The notes under the pieces are model-generated. The model worked only from the letters and a program-made list of their open reading frames with translations, did not search any database and had not been told where the DNA came from. Source: CAZXYF01 sp964644705 (GTDB taxonomy: Bacteria; Planctomycetota; Brocadiia; SM23-32). From it: a DNA stretch of 64,000 bases. Where the stretch lies: NCBI GenBank assembly GCA_964644705.1, contig CAZXYF010000001.1, positions 1 through 64,000 on the forward strand, written 5' to 3'. Every line of letters begins with the position of its first letter. The stretch's first letter is position 1. A program made the position numbers and the translations under genes. Shown in pieces: positions 9,729 to 18,355 of the stretch.

Positions 9729-10652
9729 TTATTTTGTGTTTTCAGGTGGATGGAGTTTCTTGGCGATAGCCCGGGCAAGTTCCGTTATGCGGGATCCCGG
9801 TATCAGCGCGTAGTCTTTGCTGATGACGTGGATGCGATCCCGTTTAACGGCGGGGAGAACCGACATCTGCGACCAGGTTCGACGGATGCGTTCACGTTTC
9901 GCGGGGCCCATCATTCCCTTTCCACGTAGCTCCAGAATAGCCTCAGGACGTCGTTCGGCCAGGATTTCCTTGTTGATTGTTCTATAATCCTCCGAGAGAT
10001 CACTGAACACATTCTTGCCGCCGGCGATTCGTAAAATGTCCGCCAGAAAGGTGTCCGGTCCAATGGTGGTGAGATTTTGCAGGCTGCCGGGGGCCCGCCC
10101 GATTACAACGAAAGTTTCTACGCGGGGGCGGGATTGCACTCGCGTATGGATTGCACGCAACCTGTTTTTGATCCGTTGTTTGAGTGCCTGAGCCCTACCG
10201 GGGCAGCCAAATACGTCGCCGAGTCGATCCAGGGCTGAATAGATGGCTTCGAGATCGGCGAGATTGAGTGTTATGCAGGGAATGTCTTTAGCCCTGGCAA
10301 ACGACTGCACCTTTTTGGCCAGCCCCTGGGTCACGATCAGATCCGGTTGCAGTTGGGCAATGCGCTCAAAATTGGGGTTTACAAACCCGCCGCATCGGGG
10401 CAGATCCTGCGCTTCGAGCGGAAAGACAGTATGGTGACTGACCCCCACGACCCGATTACCCGCCCCCAGGGCAAAGGTCCATTCCGTAACGGAGGGGGAC
10501 ATGCAGATGATGCGTTTTGGCCCTCTGCTGCTTCCCGCATCCTGTTCCGGGCCCTTCCTTTCAGCTTTTGGGCCAATGAGCAAAGACAGGCTTATACCGA
10601 GGGCCCCGGCCACAATCATCATAGCAACGGTTTTCCACGGGAGGTTCTTCAT
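9729..10652 (-). CDS. Periplasmic metal-chelate or cobalamin-binding protein (BtuF/FepB-like)
   Basis: Solute-binding component of the importer. From the ATG at 10652 it has an N-terminal membrane segment (about residues 8-25), a polar linker and a class III binding fold: RIICMSPSVTEWTFALGAG, VVGVSHHT, PNFERIAQLQPDLIV, then a second lobe with ILRIAGGKNVF. I prefer this start over one 14 codons upstream because GAGTGAGGGG precedes it and because it lies only 4 bases after the stop of the NfnAB gene. That spacing ties the importer to the transhydrogenase transcript. No lipobox cysteine is obvious, so it may stay tethered by the uncleaved segment. Confidence 0.87.
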   Translation of the reverse strand: MKNLPWKTVAMMIVAGALGISLSLLIGPKAERKGPEQDAGSSRGPKRIICMSPSVTEWTFALGAGNRVVGVSHHTVFPLEAQDLPRCGGFVNPNFERIAQLQPDLIVTQGLAKKVQSFARAKDIPCITLNLADLEAIYSALDRLGDVFGCPGRAQALKQRIKNRLRAIHTRVQSRPRVETFVVIGRAPGSLQNLTTIGPDTFLADILRIAGGKNVFSDLSEDYRTINKEILAERRPEAILELRGKGMMGPAKRERIRRTWSQMSVLPAVKRDRIHVISKDYALIPGSRITELARAIAKKLHPPENTK

Positions 10653-10656
10653 CCCC

Positions 10657-12942
10657 TCACTCCCGCAGATCTTCATCGATGGCGTGAGCGGCATCTTTTC
10701 CGGCCCCCATGGCCTGGATGACCGTCGCCGCCCCCGTCACGATATCGCCGCCCGCATAGACTCTGTCCAGGCTGGTCCGGCCCGTCCCCGGTTCGGTGGC
10801 AATAGTTCCCCAGTCGGTGACTTCCAATCCGTCCGTTGTCTGAGGAATGAGGGGGTGGGGACGATTCCCAAAAGCGACGATAACCATATCGACATCCATT
10901 TCAAACTCAGAATCATCGATGGGAATGGGGCGGGGCCGTCCGTCGGACCCGGGTTCGCCCAGTTCCATATTGATGCATTCCATGCCCGTAACCCAGCGAT
11001 CCTCATCGCCCAGGATACGCGTTGGATTGGTCAACCATTTGAACTCGATGCCTTCCTCCACGGCATGTTCCAGTTCCGCGTCCCGCGCGGGAGATTCGTT
11101 TTCGGAGCGGCGATACACGATCGTCACTTCCTCGGCCCCGAGACGTTTGGCCGTGCGGGCGGAGTCCATGGCGACATTGCCTCCGCCCAGCACCGCAACG
11201 CGCGGTTTTATCATGACCGGCGTTTTATACTGATCATCGTAGGCTTTCATCAGATTGACCCGTGTGAGGTATTCGTTTGCACTGAATACGCCGTTCAAGT
11301 TTTCACCGGGAATGTTGGCCATCCGTGGTAGGCCCGCTCCTGACCCGATGAAGACCGCTTCGAACCCTTCGTCGAAGAGGTCGTCAATGGTGGCTGTCTT
11401 TCCAACCACAAAATTCAACCGCAATTCAGCTCCCAGAGATTTCACAAATTCCACTTCCTGAGAGACAATTTCTTTCGGGAGCCGGAATTCCGGGATGCCA
11501 TACGATAGAACGCCTCCCGGTTTATGCAGCGCCTCATGAATGACGGGTTTGTAGCCCAACCGGGCCAACTCGCCTGCTGCACTGAGTCCCGCGGGACCGC
11601 TTCCCACGATAGCTATGCTTTTGTTTTTAGTGGTGTCACAGACGGGTTGTTCCGACGGGCCGGACTCGCGATCATAATCGGCCACGAAACGTTCCAGGTT
11701 GCCGATGGCGACGGGGTCGCCTTTCCTTCCCACCACGCAGTTCGCCTCGCACTGTTCCTCCTGCGGGCACACCCGGCCGCAGACGGCCGGTAAGGCGTTA
11801 TCTTCTTTGATCAGTTCGGCGGCGCTGTGGAATTTCCGATCGGCGACTAACTGGATAAACTCGGGAATCTTTATCCCCACGGGGCAGCCGTCCACGCATT
11901 TGGGGTTCCTGCATTGCAGGCATCGTTCGGCCTCCATGACGGCCTGATCCTCTTCCAACCCCAGCGGCACTTCTTCAAAGTTGCGTATTCGACCCTCAGC
12001 CGGTTGTTGTGGCATCACCTGGCGGGGAATGTCCATGGCGGAATCGGCTTCACGTCCGGCTTCAAGTTGTGCCTCCATCAGATCGGTGTGTTGCCGATCA
12101 CATCCGTGAGCGGATTCATATTCAGGTATATCGCGTGCCTTCGGATCGTGCACGTACTGACCCAAACGCGCGGTCAATTCCTCGAAATCCACTTTATGGG
12201 CATCAAATTCGGGCCCATCCACACACGCAAACTTTGTTTCCCCGTCCACCGTGACACGGCATCCTCCGCACATTCCTGTCCCGTCAAGCATGATGGGATT
12301 CAGGCTCACGATGGTTTTTATACCATCCGGACGGGTTAGATTCCCGACCGCTTTCATCAGCGGGACGGGGCCCACGGCATATACGCCGTCAATATCGCTA
12401 TCAGCACCGATGATGTCTTCCAGAACTTCCGTTGGAAACCCCGGGTGTCCTCGCGAGCCGTCATCCGTGGCTATTTTGAGCTCATCACAGGCTTCCTGCA
12501 GCTCATCTTCCAGGATGAGCCTGTCGGCCGTTCGGGCGCTGATAATGCCGGTAACGTGGTTGGAGAGGGGGTGGAGTGCCTTAGCGAGCGGCAGAATGAG
12601 AGCGATCCCCAGGCCACCTCCCAGACACACCACATGCTCGTATTCATGCAGTTCAGTGGGATTCCCCAGCGGCCCAACCACATCCGGTATTTCATCGCCG
12701 GGTTCAAATTCCGCGAGATGTTCCGATGTTTCACCGACAACCTGATAAACGACGGTGATCGTCAGGTTGTCCCGGTCCGCTCCGGCGATAGTCAACGGTA
12801 CTCTTTCGCCCGTTTCACTCAGACGCAAAACGACGAACTGACCGGGGCGTCGTTTCTGGCATATGCGGGGGGCATGAATACGGATACGATAAACATCGGC
12901 GGCGAGCTGTTCCTTCGTCACAATTTCATACATCTGTGCCAT
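10657..12942 (-). CDS. NfnAB-type fusion: ferredoxin-NADP reductase subunit plus GltD-like NADPH oxidoreductase
   Basis: One polypeptide joins two normally separate subunits. Residues about 1-285 match NfnA/PyrK-like reductases: FAD-binding RVPLTIAGAD, NAD-binding VVCLGGGLGIAL and a [2Fe-2S] cluster (MCGGCRVTV...FACVDGPEF). Residues about 300-760 match GltD/NfnB: iron-sulfur ligands CLQCRNPKCVDGCPVG and CPQEEQCEANC, FAD motif GSGPAGLSAAGELAR, and NAD(P) motif LGGGNVAMDSARTAKRLG. In this family the complex couples NADH, NADPH and ferredoxin by electron bifurcation; GltD-like glutamate synthesis is the alternative. The split glutamate synthase nearby makes either role plausible. The start at 12942 has GGTGGAAT in front. 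Confidence 0.9.
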   Translation of the reverse strand: MAQMYEIVTKEQLAADVYRIRIHAPRICQKRRPGQFVVLRLSETGERVPLTIAGADRDNLTITVVYQVVGETSEHLAEFEPGDEIPDVVGPLGNPTELHEYEHVVCLGGGLGIALILPLAKALHPLSNHVTGIISARTADRLILEDELQEACDELKIATDDGSRGHPGFPTEVLEDIIGADSDIDGVYAVGPVPLMKAVGNLTRPDGIKTIVSLNPIMLDGTGMCGGCRVTVDGETKFACVDGPEFDAHKVDFEELTARLGQYVHDPKARDIPEYESAHGCDRQHTDLMEAQLEAGREADSAMDIPRQVMPQQPAEGRIRNFEEVPLGLEEDQAVMEAERCLQCRNPKCVDGCPVGIKIPEFIQLVADRKFHSAAELIKEDNALPAVCGRVCPQEEQCEANCVVGRKGDPVAIGNLERFVADYDRESGPSEQPVCDTTKNKSIAIVGSGPAGLSAAGELARLGYKPVIHEALHKPGGVLSYGIPEFRLPKEIVSQEVEFVKSLGAELRLNFVVGKTATIDDLFDEGFEAVFIGSGAGLPRMANIPGENLNGVFSANEYLTRVNLMKAYDDQYKTPVMIKPRVAVLGGGNVAMDSARTAKRLGAEEVTIVYRRSENESPARDAELEHAVEEGIEFKWLTNPTRILGDEDRWVTGMECINMELGEPGSDGRPRPIPIDDSEFEMDVDMVIVAFGNRPHPLIPQTTDGLEVTDWGTIATEPGTGRTSLDRVYAGGDIVTGAATVIQAMGAGKDAAHAIDEDLRE

Positions 12943-13003
12943 CGTACATTCCACCATGCTACGGAGTTAAAGTCTGATCAGACTGAACATTATCATGCGG
13001 ACA

Positions 13004-13945
13004 CTATGAAGCATACAGATCCCCATCCCCGTCGCTCGCTGGCTCAAGATGCACTATTGCATCGATAACGTCGGGCCCCTCATCCAAAAGACGCTGTTTG
13101 ACGGTTTCGGCGATTTCATGGCCGCGTGCCACGGGCAATTCATCATCGACGAGAACGTGTAATGTCACAATGATGTGTCCTGCCAGGTATCGCGTTCGTA
13201 CTCCGTGCACCTCATTCACGCCGGATGTCTGGCGAGCAATCTCTCGGATGGCCTCCAGCTCCCGTTCGCTGGCTCCAGCGTCCATGAGCTCCTTCAGAGC
13301 CGGCCAGACCACCGTCCAGCCGGACCACAGGATAAAAATAGATACGAACATGCCAGCCAGGTGATCCAGGAAGGCCCATTCCGGTAGCAGACGGGCAACC
13401 AGAACCGCCACAGCCACGGGCACGGAACTCAGGGCGTCCGTCCGGTGATGCAGGGCGTTAGCGACGACGGCCGAAGATTGAATGCGTTTCCCAACCTTCC
13501 GAGTCCATACGTAAAGCCCTTCTTTGCTGACGATGGACAGAACGGCCGCAGCCAGCGGAATCCAGCCGGGGGCCGTGTGATGGGGAATCTGCAGCGTTGA
13601 CAGAGCATGATATGCAATACCGGCTCCCGCTGCAAGCAGGGCTACGCCTATCCCCGTCGTGACCAGTGTTTCGATACGCTGGTGACCGTAGGGGTGGGAG
13701 GAATCGGGCGGTTTTGACCAGTATTGTGACCCCAGAAGGATTGAAACATCCGTTCCGGTATCGGACAGGCTGTGCACGCCATCGGCAAGAACCGCCTGGC
13801 TGTGACCGAGAGCCCCCGCCGCTATTTTTATCCCCGACAGTAGCAGGTTGGCACACAATCCCCACAGAGTAATCCGCCGGGTGTCTTCAATAACGGAATT
13901 GTCGGTATGTGGTGAACGCATGACTTGTCCCATGACATCCAGCAA
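13004..13945 (-). CDS. Cation diffusion facilitator (CDF) family metal efflux transporter
   Basis: The 313-residue inner-membrane antiporter has about six TM segments and the two halves of the metal site, DGVHSLSD and HHRTDALSS, both with the HxxxD pattern of zinc, iron or manganese CDFs. A C-terminal cytoplasmic ferredoxin-like domain (about 220-305) includes VHGVRTRYLAGHIIV and the histidine-rich ending HLEP. The listed start is a TTG; in-frame ATGs at 13933 and 13921 are equally possible. Only about 60 bases separate it from the NfnAB gene, so the CDF, transhydrogenase and importer may share a transcript. Confidence 0.92.
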   Translation of the reverse strand: MLDVMGQVMRSPHTDNSVIEDTRRITLWGLCANLLLSGIKIAAGALGHSQAVLADGVHSLSDTGTDVSILLGSQYWSKPPDSSHPYGHQRIETLVTTGIGVALLAAGAGIAYHALSTLQIPHHTAPGWIPLAAAVLSIVSKEGLYVWTRKVGKRIQSSAVVANALHHRTDALSSVPVAVAVLVARLLPEWAFLDHLAGMFVSIFILWSGWTVVWPALKELMDAGASERELEAIREIARQTSGVNEVHGVRTRYLAGHIIVTLHVLVDDELPVARGHEIAETVKQRLLDEGPDVIDAIVHLEPASDGDGDLYAS

Positions 13946-14479
13946 GAAATATGACTGGCAACCCCAAAAATGGACGAGTGTGTATTGTAAGACTCAGAGC
14001 ACACCGCGACAACAGGACAACACAGCATAGGAATTGGGTTGTGTTGCGTTGTGCCGCCGGTCTTGATCCCCCGTCATGTAAAAGACTGATTGTGTCCTTT
14101 CACAATCCGCTTCTTGCAATCGTAGTTTTTTGCATGGCACCACGCGTGTGAGAATGGCTCAATCCATTTTGACGTTTGAGATCTCTCGTATTATTTACTG
14201 TTGAAGCTCCGAGAATTATATGCCGGGCCTTCAACCCTGTGGAATTGTTTCAGAGCCAACGGCCGGGCATATATTTGCCCAGACAGCACTGGCCTGCAGG
14301 TCCACGGAGGTCTGGATTGCGGGTTAGTAACAAAGAGGTGGAGGGTCGAAAGCCCAGCATATACTGGTACGTATGGCGGGCCTAACAGCCTAAAATGCCT
14401 CTGTTAAAATATGTTCGGCGGCGCGGGCAAAGAGCCATGTATTTCAAATCGCTGTTTTGGGTAGGCCTGGATTGGCCGC
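13946..14479. other. Intergenic region without a supported gene
   Basis: Between the CDF gene and the end of the frameshifted pseudopilin I find no convincing gene. Two overlapping short open frames near 14176-14407 show no start signal or recognisable motif. The dispersed repeat copy B lies at the right end. Confidence 0.5.
14444..14470 (+). repeat. Dispersed intergenic repeat, copy B (LFW repeat)
   Basis: TCAAATCGCTGTTTTGG is identical to copy C (34416-34444); the following GTAGGCCTGG resembles copy A. It lies directly beyond the stop of the pseudopilin gene, antisense to it, as copy A does at the exported-protein gene. Confidence 0.55.
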
Positions 14480-15483
14480 TTATGGCTCCGCGTGTTGTCG
14501 GGCATATTTGGAAAAGTTGCCGTTGAATCGGTAATTTCGCAGATATCCGCCCGCGGCGATGTCGGAATGATTGGGATCTTCCCCGTGGAAACCCCTGGAC
14601 TTCACCTTTTTCCGAGAAACCCATCGTGCGGAACCGTCATAAGCCCAGGCGTTGACCCCCTCCGCGCCATGGGATGTGTTGTATGGGTACTGCAGCTCAC
14701 CGTCAGGTATCTCCTGCAGGGCGAGGCCCCGTCGTTCATGTATTCAATGGGGTCGCACTGCGCGCAGGAGAATAGAAATGGCGAGACGTCGTTTGACTGC
14801 CAATTCCGGGCATAGGTGTTCAACTGCGGTCGGTAGTTCAAGTCGTCATCCCCGGTGTACATGAGAGTCGACACGCCGAGGTGAGCTTCACCGTTGTTGG
14901 ACTCATACGGTGCTCCCTGATGGTATAAGCTTGGACCCCACTCGTCGCCGTTGGTGAGGCATTCCCACAACGGCAGATCACCGCCTTCGGATGAATCGTG
15001 GCCGCATGTATAGGAGTAATCGTCCCAGTACCACGTCCACCTGGCCTCGGGGATATCCCCGAAGTATTGCCCGTGACACCGCTGGAACGAGGGGCAGTAG
15101 AGCAGCGAGGGATCGTCCACATATCCCCGGATGCCAAGGGTGGCGAAGGGATGCATGTCGTTGTGTGTCCGACTCACCATCAACCCGTTATAAGGCCTCC
15201 CACTGGAGGGTCTTGCGCCGACGTAGTCGTCCATGGGTTGTTGGGGATCGTCGATGCCGCCGGCTTTTCGGATGTAATCATTCATCCAGCGGGGCACATT
15301 GCCGTCAGTGTCGTGCGCGAACATGGTGAGATCAAGACCGAGCTGTCTGTGCTGGCTGAGGCAGGAGATCCGGCGGGCCTGCTCTCGTGCCGATTCCAGC
15401 GCAGGCAGGAGCATTGCCGCCAGGACGGAGATAATAGCGATGACCACAAGCAGTTCGATCAGGGTGAAATCATTGCGTTTCAT
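14480..15483 (-). pseudogene. Pseudopilin (type II secretion G-like) with a frameshift near its 3' end
   Basis: From the ATG at 15483 the gene encodes a prepilin signal ([17 protein letters not shown]), helix [14 protein letters not shown] and a long globular domain. The intact frame stops at 14602 with an atypical tail. One base further along, a frame stays open for about 240 bases to a TAA at 14480 and encodes [19 protein letters not shown], the HGxGxNxxxxDGSxxW ending that this family normally has. A single missing base in the G4/C3-rich tract about 14717-14735 (after YMNDG) would join them. The cause may be a sequencing error or a recent mutation. Repaired, the protein is about 334 residues. 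Confidence 0.8.
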
Positions 15484-15546
15484 TGACCCAACCCTCGGTA
15501 TATAGGAGGAGAACAACGCTTATTAGTCAGAGAATACCGTATGGAT

Positions 15547-15590
15547 AAGGTTTCGGCAAACCTCGTTACGTTTTTGTGCCGTGCATTGGG
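15547..15590 (+). repeat. Short repeat resembling part of the 53 kb structured region
   Basis: AAGGTTTCGGCAAACC and the following ...CGTTTTTGTG match AAGGTTTCGGTGAACC...CGTTTTGTG at about 53069-53098. Its start also folds as a perfect hairpin (AGGTTT CGGC AAACCT). It lies upstream of the pseudopilin; the rest of 15484-15747 shows no gene. Confidence 0.4.
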
Positions 15591-15747
15591 GTAAGTTGTG
15601 TTTCCCCCTACACGAAGGCTCTACGACAAAACGGGACATCTCCAGCGTTCGTCCGGGGAAAATTCGCGTCGTTTACACAAGGGTTCGGGTATTGCTCGCA
15701 AGCAATTTGTGCTTTATTTCCACCCCACAGTGGACGGACGAGCAGTA

Positions 15748-16482
15748 TCAGTAGGCATACAGGCGCCCATAGGGGCGGGCGGTTACGGGAATGAGTTTGG
15801 TGAACTGGTCGGGGGCGAACTGGTTCTCATCCTCTCCGAACTCGTTACAGAATTCGGCGATGAGCGGTTGCAGGCGTTCCCAGTCATCATCCTCCATATC
15901 CGGCAGTCCCACCTCGGCGCCGGTTTGCCACGGTTCCAGCTCCCCGCGGATATAGATCGTGCCGCCGTGCATGCCGGTGCCCACGTACTCGTTGACCGGG
16001 GCAACGCCGTCGTGACCTATCCCCAGCACCACCATGATGCCGCCGGCCATGTATTCTCCCAGATAATCGTCCGCCGTCCCGCCCACGACCACTTCTGGCA
16101 TCTTCTCCTGGTAGGCCTTCATGTGAATACCGGCCCGGTATCCCACGTTATCGCGGATGAACACCTTTCCGCCACGTTGACTGTAGCCCATAATGTCGCC
16201 GGCACTTCCATGCACGACGATTTTCCCGGCGTTCATGGTGTTCGCCATGGCCGCCTGGGCGTTGCCGTTCACCGTGATATCCGCGCCATTCATCAGGGCC
16301 GCAAGATCGGCCCCGGCGGTCCCATTGATGGTTATATGAACGGGGTTCTGCAAACCGGTGCCGATGTATCGGTGGCCCATCACGTTGTCCAGCACGACTT
16401 CCTTTTCGCCATCGGCGATCACAGCATTGATCTTTTCGTTCAATGCGCGGTAATGAACGTCTTCAGCATCTATAGTTGTCAT
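15748..16482 (-). CDS. Glutamate synthase GXGXG-domain subunit (GltB C-terminal domain homologue)
   Basis: The 244-residue protein corresponds to the C-terminal beta-helix domain of the large bacterial GltB, here as a free subunit. The repeated Gly motifs of the helix are visible: NAMNAGKIVVHGSAGD-type turns, GGTADDYLGEYMAGG, GTGMHGGTIYIRG. It is thought to hold the two active sites of glutamate synthase in register. It closes a five-gene set transcribed from 21088; about 35 bases separate it from the oxidoreductase gene. The same domain occurs in formylmethanofuran dehydrogenase C, but the context decides for glutamate synthase. Confidence 0.92.
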   Translation of the reverse strand: MTTIDAEDVHYRALNEKINAVIADGEKEVVLDNVMGHRYIGTGLQNPVHITINGTAGADLAALMNGADITVNGNAQAAMANTMNAGKIVVHGSAGDIMGYSQRGGKVFIRDNVGYRAGIHMKAYQEKMPEVVVGGTADDYLGEYMAGGIMVVLGIGHDGVAPVNEYVGTGMHGGTIYIRGELEPWQTGAEVGLPDMEDDDWERLQPLIAEFCNEFGEDENQFAPDQFTKLIPVTARPYGRLYAY

Positions 16483-16517
16483 TGTTAGTTCTCCTGTTGT
16501 TTTTCAGGGCCACTCGC

Positions 16518-17810
16518 TCACACTTCGAGTGGCTGGCCGCTCACCACTTTTTCGCGGTAATCTTCGGGAAGCGCGATCAAACCAAAATCGTCGGTCAGCA
16601 ACCGATCTTTGAAATCGGTAACGTCGATCTGCTGCCGGGCCAGCCCGGTGATAATACCCGCCCGGTCGATGTCACCGATGAATATCGCACCCACGATACG
16701 GTTATCGCGCAGTACAATTTTGCGGTAGATCGGTTTTTCAGTATCCATGTCCGTCATGATTTCGTAGTTTTCGGGATCGTCCGGCGCCGTGACTCCGATG
16801 CTTATTGTGGGGAGTCCGAACACATCCACGGAATTCATAGCCAGCCCGCCTTCGTACTCCCGGGATCCGTCCGCCATATTCATTCCCGCAATCAGACCCT
16901 GGCGGTAGGCGTTGGGCAGGATGGGAATGGCGCGTTTTTCACCGGAGAACAGTTCCCGCGCCTGGGCGACGTCCCCGGCGGCATATACGTCATCAAGTGA
17001 ACTCTCCATGCGGTCATCCACGATGATTCCGCGATCAACTTCAGCCTCAGTTCCCTCCAGAAGATCCGTGTTGGGCAGAACGCCGATGGCGAAAATCACC
17101 AGAGAACAGGGGACATCCGTTCCGCACCGGAGGGTGGCTCCGTCCACTTTCCCGTTTTTCTGATTGATGCTCTGGACGGTTGTTGAACACCGAACGTCAA
17201 CCCCGGCGGCCTCCATTGCCTCCTGTGCCATCTCCGAAGCGGTTTCATCAAAGGTGGAGTTCAGCACCTGATCTGCCAGCTCCACCAGCGTCGTGTGGAT
17301 GTCCCTGTTGACCAGGGCTTCCATTGACTTCAGCCCGATGAGACCGCCGCCGACAACCACGGCGTTTTCCACCCCTTCAGCTTCGATGAACTCCTCAATC
17401 TCGTTCGCGTCTTCCCAGGTGGTGAAGGTGAAGACGCCATTTGCATCCATTCCTTCCACTTTCGGCGGAAGAATCGGGCTTCCACCGGTGGCAACGAGCA
17501 GATTTTCATACGCCAGTTCTTCACCGGTGTCGGTTCCCACGATTTTTCTGTCCGAATCCACATCCTCGGCGGTGACACCCAGAAGGGGGGTGACGTTGTT
17601 TTTTTTATAAAAATTCTCGGGGCGATACATCATCTGTTCCTCGTCCACTTCCCCGGCGAGCAGGTAGGAAATGAGCGGACGAGAGTAGGTGTGGTGGGGT
17701 TCCCGTGCCACGACGGTGATGGGGCGGTCGGGGTCGTTGCGTCGTATTCCCTCCACCGCCCCCATGGCGGCGGCGGAATTACCGATGATAAGGTATGGAA
17801 TGCGGTTCAT
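16518..17810 (-). CDS. FAD/NAD(P)-dependent oxidoreductase of the glutamate synthase cluster
   Basis: The 430-residue flavoprotein of the pyridine-nucleotide disulfide reductase fold has an FAD motif (IIGNSAAAMGAVEG, about residues 8-21), a central NAD(P) motif (VVVGGGLIGLKSMEAL) and a second FAD motif ending VYAAGDVAQ. There is no redox-active CxxC pair, as in NirB- or rubredoxin-reductase-like members. In archaeal-type glutamate synthase operons such a protein passes electrons from NAD(P)H to the ferredoxin and catalytic subunits; that role is inferred from position. RBS GAGGAGAAC precedes the ATG. Confidence 0.9.
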   Translation of the reverse strand: MNRIPYLIIGNSAAAMGAVEGIRRNDPDRPITVVAREPHHTYSRPLISYLLAGEVDEEQMMYRPENFYKKNNVTPLLGVTAEDVDSDRKIVGTDTGEELAYENLLVATGGSPILPPKVEGMDANGVFTFTTWEDANEIEEFIEAEGVENAVVVGGGLIGLKSMEALVNRDIHTTLVELADQVLNSTFDETASEMAQEAMEAAGVDVRCSTTVQSINQKNGKVDGATLRCGTDVPCSLVIFAIGVLPNTDLLEGTEAEVDRGIIVDDRMESSLDDVYAAGDVAQARELFSGEKRAIPILPNAYRQGLIAGMNMADGSREYEGGLAMNSVDVFGLPTISIGVTAPDDPENYEIMTDMDTEKPIYRKIVLRDNRIVGAIFIGDIDRAGIITGLARQQIDVTDFKDRLLTDDFGLIALPEDYREKVVSGQPLEV

Positions 17811-17867
17811 TGTTCTCCTCGCAATCTTTGATGTTTTGATTGATTGACCGTTTTGGTTGGGGCGTCG

Positions 17868-18326
17868 TTATTCATCGGATGCCTCCTCATCGATTTCCTC
17901 CAGAACAATCGCCTTATTCGGGCAGTTCGCGACGCAGGCCGGGAATTCCTCGTCGATGCACAGGTCACACTTTGAGGCGGCCGTATCGTCGTTGCCGCGA
18001 TGAATGGCGCCTGCGGGGCAGACCATGATGCACATCCAGCATCCGACGCATTTGTCCTCATCGTTCAGCACGGCGCCGGTTTCGGGGTCGCGATGCATGG
18101 CCCCGGTCATGCAGGCTTCAATGCATGGGGCGTCCTTGCAGTGGCGGCACTGAAGCGCGAACGAGACATACCCGGATTCCTCCACCTGAACGCGGGGCGA
18201 GAGGTCCTCCTTTTCCTCCCGGAATGCTTTGATGATATGTTTGGATTCAGAGTGCTGGACCTGGCAGTGAATCTCACAGAGTTTGCATCCGATACAGTAT
18301 TTTTCTCTGGCCACAATCTTTTTCAT
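17868..18326 (-). CDS. Four-cluster ferredoxin subunit (HycB/DmsB-like)
   Basis: A 152-residue electron carrier with four cysteine groups able to bind [4Fe-4S] clusters: CIGCKLCEIHC, CRHCKDAPCIEAC, CVGCWMCIMVC and CDLCIDEEFPACVANC. There is no signal sequence, so it is cytoplasmic. It lies between the catalytic glutamate synthase subunit and the flavoprotein and is therefore the likely relay between them. Confidence 0.93.
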   Translation of the reverse strand: MKKIVAREKYCIGCKLCEIHCQVQHSESKHIIKAFREEKEDLSPRVQVEESGYVSFALQCRHCKDAPCIEACMTGAMHRDPETGAVLNDEDKCVGCWMCIMVCPAGAIHRGNDDTAASKCDLCIDEEFPACVANCPNKAIVLEEIDEEASDE

Positions 18327-18355
18327 TGTGTCGTCCTCTATTGAAAATTTATGTT

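Noticed and set aside
12943..13003. Cobalamin riboswitch for the BtuCDF-like importer
   Set aside because: The region before the operon is too short and shows no B12-box.
14700..14740. Programmed frameshift in the pseudopilin
   Set aside because: No slippery heptamer or downstream structure is apparent; simple base loss is enough.
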